From positions 1-57,323 of the forward strand of contig CAZXLQ010000002.1 of NCBI GenBank assembly GCA_964641945.1: DNA of 57,323 bases. The letters are read 5' to 3'. Source of the DNA: JADIYM01 sp964641945 (GTDB lineage: Bacteria > Acidobacteriota > Blastocatellia > UBA7656 > JADIYM01). The stretch's first letter is position 1, and every line of letters begins with the position of its first letter. The notes under the pieces are model-generated. The model saw nothing but the letters and a program-made list of their open reading frames with translations, was not told the origin of the DNA and ran no database searches. Below are positions 52,001 to 57,323 of this stretch, piece by piece. A program made the translations under genes and the position numbers.

Positions 52001-52523
52001 CATCCTGCTCTACCTGGCGTTTCGGTCGATCTGGCAGGCGCTGCTCATCGTCGCGACGATTCCCCTCGCGCTCGCCGGCGGCTTCCTGGCCCTGTGGCTG
52101 ACCGGCACGACGCTCAACGTGTCGTCACTCATCGGCCTGCTGGCTCACTTCGGCCTCTCGGTTCAGAAGGGGCTCATCATGGTCGAGTACGTGAACCAGC
52201 TGCGGTCCGAGGGACAACCGCTTCGCGAGGCGCTTTACCTCGGGGCGCGTACCCGAATGCGGCCGGTGCTGATGACGGCGGCGTCCGCGGGCCTCGGAGT
52301 CCTGCCGATCGCGATCGGGTGGGGTGCCGGGGCGGAGTTGCAGCAACCGCTGGCGATCGCGCTCATCGGGGGCCTCGTGACGTCGACGATCCTGACGCTC
52401 GTGGCACTGCCCGCGCTGTACGAAATCGGCGAAGGGTGGCACCTCCGGCTTCAATCGACGTGGAACGGATGGTCGCGAGGTGCGGGTGCCGAGCCGCCGG
52501 CGCCGGCCGCAGTTGGCGGCTAA
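49086..52523 (+). CDS. HME-RND efflux pump 3 with acidic/His periplasmic insert
   Basis: The 1145-residue pump shows RND features: LETDLFPDLSSPVITVIVEN, ARPLESAFRSLPNVVRVRSE, and a fourth-helix motif GLGIMVDAAIVDTEN, which fits neither the CzcA nor the CusA type exactly. Residues about 170-255 hold an extra stretch rich in Asp, Glu and His (RPHDDRGDEAGAEKAHRDEG, GEHAGDEHDDDKQIGQADED) in the first porter region, where relatives join directly. This could capture metal cations. GGAGG precedes the ATG, which overlaps the adaptor gene. No TolC gene is in this operon, so it may share another channel. Confidence 0.9.
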   Translation: MTTDARRSGLLNLVIETSIRNRLMVAFSIVLATALGVLAYRALETDLFPDLSSPVITVIVENPGLAAQEGETLVARPLESAFRSLPNVVRVRSESEVGVVTVRTEFRFGTDYYLARQLLAERLATAARNFPDGTEPPVLSSAASRLGEVMQFYVAREHEESGAKTPLELTARPHDDRGDEAGAEKAHRDEGGAPSVEQGEHAGDEHDDDKQIGQADEDLRDADSGPNASPAAPAGPPVDPTALERAAAESAANKELKETADYLIRYKLQTVPGIIRITSHGGERRQYEVTLNPERMRSYDVSLDEVVKALAESNENFSGGFITRTATEMDVRGLGRITSLEDVGQVVVAVRDNVPVLVRDVADVRDGSAIRRGIARVDGKEAVVMTVAKQFGSDTLTVVGSAKKALRELEPYLPAGVTTHVMFDQSELIGVATTTLEEALLVGGVAVVLVIFLFLGNVRSTLVAAVTIPVAVVISFVFLRLAGVSLNIMSLGGLAVGLGIMVDAAIVDTENIFRHLRARPDEPLAATLRGASEVRRPAAYSTAIIIAVFLPLLFLSGLEGKILAPFAITVVVLMAVGLALSLTLTPALCYTLLRKVAPKLDEESWLARQCEKVYEPVLRASLRRPLVAVASALGIFVLSLVSLPFLGTELLPKMDEGAILVSMNTPSGTSLGETDRVASQVTRILEGGPDIAAVIQPAGRAEGSEDPMPVTNSEVFLQLVEREKREHTIPEIESWVRERLEAIPGVSAEITTPLQMRIDESISGTSAALAVKVFGGDLETLAAKGAEVKEIVEKVPGVVDVKLEQLEGIPQAIIAVDRARAARYGLNPGDVGHSVEALLGGLEVTTVLMDQLKEYPVVVRLPVQSRDDPAKLAGLMIDTPTGARVPLSDIADVRIQRGPATIKREDQVRRIQVTMNVEGRDIGSVVGDIEKGLAGLRLPPGYFVSYGGGYERQQELAGQLLAVFAVSALLVFILLYLAFRSIWQALLIVATIPLALAGGFLALWLTGTTLNVSSLIGLLAHFGLSVQKGLIMVEYVNQLRSEGQPLREALYLGARTRMRPVLMTAASAGLGVLPIAIGWGAGAELQQPLAIALIGGLVTSTILTLVALPALYEIGEGWHLRLQSTWNGWSRGAGAEPPAPAAVGG

Positions 52524-52551
52524 CAATCAGATCGATGGATAGGAGGAGCCT

Positions 52552-53205
52552 GTGAGCGAACAGTTCATCACGATCGGCATTTCGGACCGGGCCGCGCTCG
52601 TGCGACGTGGGCGGCGGCTCGAGTACTTCACGATTGCCTACAACAGCCTTGAAGGGCTTTTGGCAGTCTTTCTGGGTCTGCTCGCTGGCAGCATCGCGCT
52701 CGTTGGCTTTGGCTTTGACAGCGTAATCGAGGTCACCTCGGGCGCGGCACTGCTCTGGCGACTCGGTGTCGATGCAGACGCCGCGAAACGCGAGCGGGCC
52801 GAAGCGACAGCGCTCGCGGTCGTCGGCTGGTGCTTTCTCGCTCTCGCGGCTTATGTCGCCTACGATTCCATCGCGTCGCTCGTGAGGCGCGAAGCTCCTG
52901 AGGAGAGCTTCCCGGGAATCGTGCTTGCGGCGGCGTCGCTCGCGATCATGCCGCTTCTGGCACGAGCCAAGCGGCGCGTGGCGGCTGAGATCAGCAGCGG
53001 GGCGCTCACGGCCGACGCGAGGCAGACAGTGCTGTGCACGTACCTCTCTGCCATCCTGCTCGGCGGTCTGGCGCTCAACGCGCTCGCCGGCTGGTGGTGG
53101 GCGGACCCGGTCGCCGCACTCGTCATGGTGCCGATCATCGCCAAGGAGGGCGTCGACGCGCTGCGTGGCAAGAGTTGCTGCGATGACGCTGGGTGTCACT
53201 CCTGA
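52552..53205 (+). CDS. CDF-like cation transporter, membrane domain only
   Basis: The 217-residue protein has five to six helices and resembles a group of short cation-efflux (CDF) relatives, with RLEYFTIAYNSLEGLLAVFL and AGSIALVGFGFDSVIEVTSG. The usual metal site HxxxD/DxxxD is here FDSVIE, keeping one Asp and one Glu. The C-terminal cytoplasmic domain of full CDF proteins is missing and is replaced by a short Cys tail (GKSCCDDAGCHS). The GTG start has AGGAGG upstream and follows the pump gene by 28 nt. It may load metal into the periplasm for the pump, by analogy with CzcD, but the substrate is unknown. Confidence 0.8.
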   Translation: MSEQFITIGISDRAALVRRGRRLEYFTIAYNSLEGLLAVFLGLLAGSIALVGFGFDSVIEVTSGAALLWRLGVDADAAKRERAEATALAVVGWCFLALAAYVAYDSIASLVRREAPEESFPGIVLAAASLAIMPLLARAKRRVAAEISSGALTADARQTVLCTYLSAILLGGLALNALAGWWWADPVAALVMVPIIAKEGVDALRGKSCCDDAGCHS

Positions 53206-53259
53206 ACACGCCGGAAGAGCGCCCTTGCTCGACTGTCGGTTCTCTCGTTGCAGCGTCAG

Positions 53260-54543
53260 CTACGGACGTCGCGGCGTCTCGCGCATTCGTCCGGCGACGA
53301 TCATCCCAGATGCGAACGTGAGCGCGGCGACGAGCCACATCGCGGCCGAGAGTCCCATTGCGTCGGCCGTCGCGCCCGCGACTATCGCGCCGATCGCGTA
53401 GCCGAGGTCGCGCCAGAGCCGGTAGACGCCAACCGACGACGCCCGCCACGACGGGTGCGCGACGTCGCCGATAGCCGCGAGCAGCGTCGGATATACCATC
53501 GCCGTCCCGAGGCCGAGCAGCGCCGCTGCGGCAGCGAACATTGCGAATCCCGGCGCGACGGCAATTGCCGCGATCGCTCCCGCCTGCACCCACATACCCG
53601 ACGCGATGAGCCATTTGCGCCCCACGCGGTCGGACCAGGCGCCGGTCAGGATCTGCGCGAGGCCCCACGTCGCAGGATAAACCGCCGCAAGCGTTCCGAT
53701 CTGTTCGAGGTTCATTCCCGCTGCAGCGAAGACGAGCGGAAAGAGCCCCCATGCCATGCCGTCGTTGAGGTTGTTGACGAGCCCCGCCTGACTCACGCTC
53801 GAGAGGTTCCGGTCGACGAGCGTCGTGCGCCAGAAGACCTCCCGCTGCGAAGGCATGCCTTCCGGCGGAAGCTCGCCGTGGAGCTTCGATTCGGCATCTG
53901 CGTGGTGCCTCGTCTCGCGGACCACGAAGGCCGAGAGCCCAAGCCCGACCGACACGAAGACCACGCCAAGGTAGAAGGGCTCGGGTCGCAGTCCGTACCC
54001 CGCCGCTACGTAGCCGGTCGCGAGCGCCGCGCCGGCGAGCGCGAAGTAACCGGCGAACTCGTTGAGCCCCATGGCGAGCCCGCGCCGCGCGGGCCCCGCC
54101 AGGTCGATCTTCATGATCACGGTCGTCGACCAAGTGAGCCCCTGGCTCGCCCCGAGCAACACGTTGGCCGCCAGGACCCAGTTCCAGCTCGGCGCCCACA
54201 TCAGCATGAAGGGTACCGGCACGGCGACGAGCCAACCTGCGACAAGGACCGCCTTGCGGCCCACGCGGTCCGATAGCCGACCGGCGACGTAATTGGTCAA
54301 CGCCTTGACGACGCCAAATACGACGATGAACGAGAGGATTGCGGTTCTGGCGGCCAGGTGGAACTCGGTCTCGGCGATCGCCGGCAGGATGCTGCGCTCG
54401 AGCCCGACCATCGCGCCCACGAAGGCATTGACGAGGACGAGCAGGCTGAACTGACCGAGGTTGGCTCGCAGTCCGAGCGCGAGCGGCGACTCGGACGGCA
54501 CCATTCGCGGTTTGACCGTCGCATTCGAGCTATGCCCTCCCAC
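53260..54543 (-). CDS. MFS transporter linked to ArsR-rhodanese regulator
   Basis: The 427-residue protein has twelve helices and two copies of MFS motif A (GRLSDRVGRKAVLV and GAWSDRVGRKWLIA). Its substrate is not recognisable. The start is unclear: a GTG at 54543 and an ATG at 54504 are both possible, and neither has a good ribosome site. It lies 21 nt after the repressor gene and is probably co-transcribed with it. The partner suggests transport of a sulfur species, thiol or metalloid, by analogy with other ArsR-rhodanese operons. Confidence 0.82.
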   Translation of the reverse strand: MGGHSSNATVKPRMVPSESPLALGLRANLGQFSLLVLVNAFVGAMVGLERSILPAIAETEFHLAARTAILSFIVVFGVVKALTNYVAGRLSDRVGRKAVLVAGWLVAVPVPFMLMWAPSWNWVLAANVLLGASQGLTWSTTVIMKIDLAGPARRGLAMGLNEFAGYFALAGAALATGYVAAGYGLRPEPFYLGVVFVSVGLGLSAFVVRETRHHADAESKLHGELPPEGMPSQREVFWRTTLVDRNLSSVSQAGLVNNLNDGMAWGLFPLVFAAAGMNLEQIGTLAAVYPATWGLAQILTGAWSDRVGRKWLIASGMWVQAGAIAAIAVAPGFAMFAAAAALLGLGTAMVYPTLLAAIGDVAHPSWRASSVGVYRLWRDLGYAIGAIVAGATADAMGLSAAMWLVAALTFASGMIVAGRMRETPRRP

Positions 54544-54564
54544 GGCTCTCGTACGGCTGGATGA

Positions 54565-55248
54565 TCATCGCTTGACCTCCTCGTCTTCTCTGATCTCGAC
54601 GGGATGCCCTTCGGCGCTCCACTCGGGAAATCCGTCGACGAGACGACGCGCATTGCGCCCTGCGGCCCGCAAGGTCTCGACCGCGCGGTGCGACCAGACG
54701 CAGTAGGGGCCGCGGCAGTAGGCGACGACCTCCTTGCTCCGCGGCAACTCGCCGAGCCGCTCCTCGAGCTCGTCGATGGGAATGGAGACGGCGCCCGGGA
54801 CGTGGCCCGCCTCGAATTCCTCGGAGGGCCGAACGTCGAGGACGACGACGCGCCCCGATCTCGCGCGCTCGAGCAACTCGTGCCTCGGCACGGGCTCAAG
54901 CTCGTCGCGATGGCCGACGTAGGCCGAGACGATGCGGTCGACCTCGGCGAGCCGTCGCTCGGCAAGCGCACGCACCGACTGCAGCAGATCGTAGACGCCT
55001 GGCTCGGCGAGACGGTAGTAGACCCGCAGTCCCTGCTTTCGCGACTCGACGAGCCCTGCCTCGCGCAGAACCTGTAGATGACGCGACCCGTTGGCCACCG
55101 ATAACGAGGCGCGTTCGGCAAGCACCTCGACCGAGCGTTCACCTTGCGCGAGCACGTCGAGCAACTCCAGGCGCGCGGGACTCGCAAGCGCCCCGCCGAC
55201 CCGCGCGAACTGCTCGTACAACCTGTTCTTCAACTCCCGATCGCTCAC
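54565..55248 (-). CDS. ArsR-family repressor fused to a rhodanese domain
   Basis: The 227-residue protein has an N-terminal winged helix (LASPARLELLDVLAQGERSV, LSVANGSRHLQVLREAGLVE) and a C-terminal rhodanese domain (VVVLDVRPSEEFEAGHVPGA, VVAYCRGPYCVWSHRAVETL). The catalytic-loop Cys is in CRGPYC, with a second Cys four residues on. The ArsR part lacks the ELCVCDL metal site, so it more likely responds to sulfane sulfur or another oxidant through the rhodanese cysteines. The GTG start has AGGAGG seven to eight bases upstream. A palindromic operator is located just upstream. Confidence 0.87.
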   Translation of the reverse strand: MSDRELKNRLYEQFARVGGALASPARLELLDVLAQGERSVEVLAERASLSVANGSRHLQVLREAGLVESRKQGLRVYYRLAEPGVYDLLQSVRALAERRLAEVDRIVSAYVGHRDELEPVPRHELLERARSGRVVVLDVRPSEEFEAGHVPGAVSIPIDELEERLGELPRSKEVVAYCRGPYCVWSHRAVETLRAAGRNARRLVDGFPEWSAEGHPVEIREDEEVKR

Positions 55249-55266
55249 GAGTTCCCTCCTTCTGAT

Positions 55267-55294
55267 ATTCAAGTAATTCGTTGAATACTTGAAT
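55267..55294. promoter_or_regulatory. Palindromic operator of the ArsR-rhodanese gene
   Basis: ATTCAAGTA and TACTTGAAT are perfect inverted 9-bp arms around a 10-bp spacer, 19 bases upstream of the GTG on the minus strand. It is AT-rich in a GC-rich setting and fits an ArsR-type dimer site, probably for autorepression. Confidence 0.65.
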
Positions 55295-55790
55295 TGAGGC
55301 GCTCGTGTCAAGCGAGGGCAGTGCGCACGATCCGCGCAGCACACAACCGATTGCGAGCGGCCTTACAGTCTGTCCGCGAGCAAACCGGACGGCGCGAGTG
55401 CGCGAATCGTCTTCGCCGCACGCGCGCCTCTCGGCTAACCGGCGGCCGTAACGCACCGACCGCGGAGCGGTCGCATCTTCAGTCCCAAAGATAACGTGCG
55501 TCGTAGGCGACACCGGGCTCGTCGAGCATTGAAACCAACTCCTCGTCGCAGGACACGCGCCGGTGGTGCTCCTCAGTGCGACCGCTCCGCGGTCAGTGCG
55601 TGACGGCTGGCGGTTCCCGCGGTCGCCGACCAACGGCTATCCGGAATCGGCATTGACGGCTCGAGGTCGCCCTCAGGGCCGGGTCGTTGCGGCTCGAGGC
55701 CGCATCCGCAACAATCGTCTTCGCGTCGGCACCCGCGAATGACTCCTGTACTGCGCCACTGCCCGACTCGTCGACAGCACTCGTTGCGAT
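55295..55790. other. Intergenic region between the repressor and senA
   Basis: About 500 bases without a supported gene. It contains the inverted-repeat pair at 55458-55594. A short minus-strand frame between the arms (EELVSMLDEPGVAYDARYLW) has no start and may be a relic. No clear promoter for senA was identified. Confidence 0.4.
55458..55594. repeat. Inverted 18-bp hairpin units 101 bp apart (BIME-like)
   Basis: Arms 55458-55475 and 55577-55594 are exact reverse complements. Each also folds alone into a hairpin (GACCGC-GGA-GCGGTC). Paired inverted hairpin units are typical of REP/BIME elements. Confidence 0.7.
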
Positions 55791-57119
55791 ATGAAACCTG
55801 GTGTCCCCTTCGAGAAAACGACCGGCATCGTGGAGGCTCTCCTGGAGATCCGCGAACGCACCCTCGAGCTCGTAGCCGATCTCGACGAGGAGAGGATGCT
55901 CGGTCCCCGGCTTGCGATCGTGAACCCGCCGCTGTGGGAGATCGGTCACGTCGGCTGGTTCCAGGAGTATTGGGTCCTCAGACACACGCGCGGACTCGCC
56001 CCGCTCCTTGCGAGAGGCGACGCCGTCTACAACTCCGCGGTCCTCGCCCACGACGACCGCTGGGATGCCCCCCTGCTCTCGATATCCGAGACGAAGGACT
56101 ACCTCGGTCGCGTCCTCGATCGTGTCGTCCAGGGCTCGGAGCGAGATCGCACGGACGCGGAGCGATATTTCCTCATCCTCGCGCTGCTGCACGAGTGCAT
56201 GCACGCCGAGGCGTTCACCTACACGCGGCAGACCCTCGGTTATGCCGCTCCCCGATTCGTCGATCCACTGATTTCGAGCCAGGTGCACGAGGCCGCCGGC
56301 GAGTCGCTCGGCGACGCCTTTGTCCCTGGAGGGAAGCTCCTTCTTGGCAGCACACGCGTCGAAGGGTTCGTCTTCGACAACGAGCAGTGGGCGCACGAAG
56401 TCCCGATCGAGCCGTTCCGCATCGCTCGAACTGCAACGTCGAACGGCGAGTTCCTGGCCTTCGTCGAAGCAGGAGGCTACCTGACTCGTGAGTACTGGAG
56501 CGACGAAGGCTGGAGGTGGCGAGCGGAAACGAGCGCCGATCATCCGGTGTACTGGCTGCGCTCGGATGGCGAGTGGGTTCGGCGAGAGTTCGACAGACTC
56601 GTTCCGCTCGACGACCGACTCCCGGTCCTTCACGTCAACTGGTACGAAGCCAACGCGTACTGCAGGTGGGCGGGACGCCGCCTCCCGACCGAGGCGGAAT
56701 GGGAGGCCGCGGCAGCCGCCGACGTGTGCCGGGACGGCGCGTCGCTCGACGGTCGAAAGCGCAGGTACCCCTGGGGCGAGGACCCGCCGGACCCGCGCCG
56801 CGCCAACCTCGACTGGCGCGTGGGCGGCACCTTGCCCGTCGACGCGCTCACGGAAGGCGCGAGCGCCGTGGGATGCCGGCAGATGATCGGCAACGTCTGG
56901 GAGTGGACCGCAAGCGATTTCCACCCGTATCCGGGCTTCGAGCCGGGACCGTACAAGGAGTACTCGGCGCCGTGGTTCGGGACGCACAAGGTGCTCCGGG
57001 GCGGGTCGTGGGCGACGTCCTCGCTCGTCGCCCGGCCTGCATACCGGAACTTCTACACCCCGGAACGCCGTGATGTGTGGGCAGGCCTTCGCACCTGCGC
57101 GATCCAGGATTCGCCGTGA
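55791..57119 (+). CDS. senA: Selenoneine synthase SenA (EgtB-like)
   Basis: The 442-residue enzyme has an N-terminal DinB-like four-helix domain with the three iron ligands His53 (PLWEIGHVGWFQEYWVLRH), His134 and His138 (LLHECMHAEAF). A C-terminal formylglycine-enzyme-like domain follows (RRLPTEAEWEAAA, GNVWEWTASDF, VLRGGSWATSS). The pattern IVNPPLWEIGHVGWFQEYWV is characteristic of SenA rather than ordinary EgtB. SenA joins hercynine and a selenosugar oxidatively to give the selenoxide precursor of selenoneine. The stop overlaps the start of the next gene, which looks like senB, strongly supporting this assignment. An ergothioneine EgtB is the alternative. Confidence 0.82.
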   Translation: MKPGVPFEKTTGIVEALLEIRERTLELVADLDEERMLGPRLAIVNPPLWEIGHVGWFQEYWVLRHTRGLAPLLARGDAVYNSAVLAHDDRWDAPLLSISETKDYLGRVLDRVVQGSERDRTDAERYFLILALLHECMHAEAFTYTRQTLGYAAPRFVDPLISSQVHEAAGESLGDAFVPGGKLLLGSTRVEGFVFDNEQWAHEVPIEPFRIARTATSNGEFLAFVEAGGYLTREYWSDEGWRWRAETSADHPVYWLRSDGEWVRREFDRLVPLDDRLPVLHVNWYEANAYCRWAGRRLPTEAEWEAAAAADVCRDGASLDGRKRRYPWGEDPPDPRRANLDWRVGGTLPVDALTEGASAVGCRQMIGNVWEWTASDFHPYPGFEPGPYKEYSAPWFGTHKVLRGGSWATSSLVARPAYRNFYTPERRDVWAGLRTCAIQDSP

Positions 57120-57323
57120 GAATCGGACTCGTCACCCCGGCCTCAGCCCGCTCGCGTTTCGGAAACCGCATCACGGCAGAGCGTTGGTCCAGTATCCTGC
57201 GCGAACTCGGGCACCGCGCGACGGTCGCCGAAAGCTACGGCGGCGAGGGGTACGACCTCTTGGTCGCGCTGCACGCCAGGCGCAGCCACGCGGCCGTTCG
57301 GGCCTTTCGACGGCATCGCCCAG
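57116..57323 (+). CDS. senB: Selenosugar synthase SenB, N-terminal part (runs off the window)
   Basis: A GTG overlapping the senA stop (GTGA) opens a frame of 69 codons to the window end: VRIGLVTPASARSRFGNRIT, AERWSSILRELGHRATVAES and YDLLVALHARRSHAAVRAFR. This matches the start of SenB, a GT-B glycosyltransferase that makes the selenosugar from selenophosphate and a UDP-sugar. No selenophosphate synthase (SenC) is visible within the window. The rest of the gene lies outside. Confidence 0.8.
   Translation, partial: MRIGLVTPASARSRFGNRITAERWSSILRELGHRATVAESYGGEGYDLLVALHARRSHAAVRAFRRHRP

Noticed and set aside
54528..54563. 12-codon leader frame between the repressor and MFS genes
   Set aside because: It overlaps the repressor stop and has a ribosome-like site, but it is too short and shows no attenuator structure.

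Overview
The window is GC-rich DNA from a diderm (Gram-negative type) bacterium. The evidence is three TolC-type or RND tripartite pumps, many Sec and lipoprotein signals, and bEBP/sigma-54 control. The secreted five-fold FFLRNSN repeat protein, the GH57 enzyme and the selenoneine genes fit an Acidobacteriota-like host, but that assignment is only an inference. No rRNA, tRNA or CRISPR array was seen. Almost everything is a heavy-metal (mainly copper) homeostasis and efflux island.

Left part, 225-14739, minus strand: one long, tightly packed operon, read from 14739 to 225. It encodes a FixH-like protein, a TolC channel, two lipoproteins, a membrane-fusion adaptor carrying an extra N-terminal domain, an HME-RND pump, a small membrane protein, a sigma-54 response regulator, its histidine kinase, a DUF4198 protein and an LVIVD/repeat secreted protein. 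A near-consensus sigma-54 promoter (14780-14796) and a tandem dyad upstream (14895-14930) suggest the operon is driven by its own two-component system. Next come a cysteine-quartet secreted protein, an ABC/FtsX/DUF2318 module resembling the one linked to P19/FTR1 iron-copper uptake loci, a 57-residue CxxC protein and a GH57 glycosidase.

Middle, 21.3-31.7 kb: a recombination scar. It holds two 5' relics of the TolC gene found intact at 42133-43464, a Tn3-family transposase fragment, a duplicated MFS fragment and a truncated beta-propeller lipoprotein. Intact genes here are a Spy/CpxP-like protein, an MFS exporter, a 12-cysteine CBS protein, a YHS protein, a P1B ATPase with a CPD motif, a Met/His-rich periplasmic protein and a DUF302 protein. 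Four exact sigma-54 elements (GGCACG-N4-TTGC) point at genes here.

Right part: a cus-like operon (43464 to 32011, minus strand) encodes TolC, lytic transglycosylase, a PH-like protein, CusB, CusA, multicopper oxidase, YHS, a class II glutamine amidotransferase and a membrane protein. It is divergent from a CusR/CusS pair. The intergenic region carries AT-rich direct repeats that recur before the DUF2318 gene and in the TolC relic at 21.7 kb, so two regulatory circuits seem to cover the island. A third RND system (adaptor, pump with an acidic/His insert, CDF-like protein) follows. Last come an ArsR-rhodanese repressor with an MFS gene, and the start of a selenoneine operon (senA, partial senB) at the right edge.
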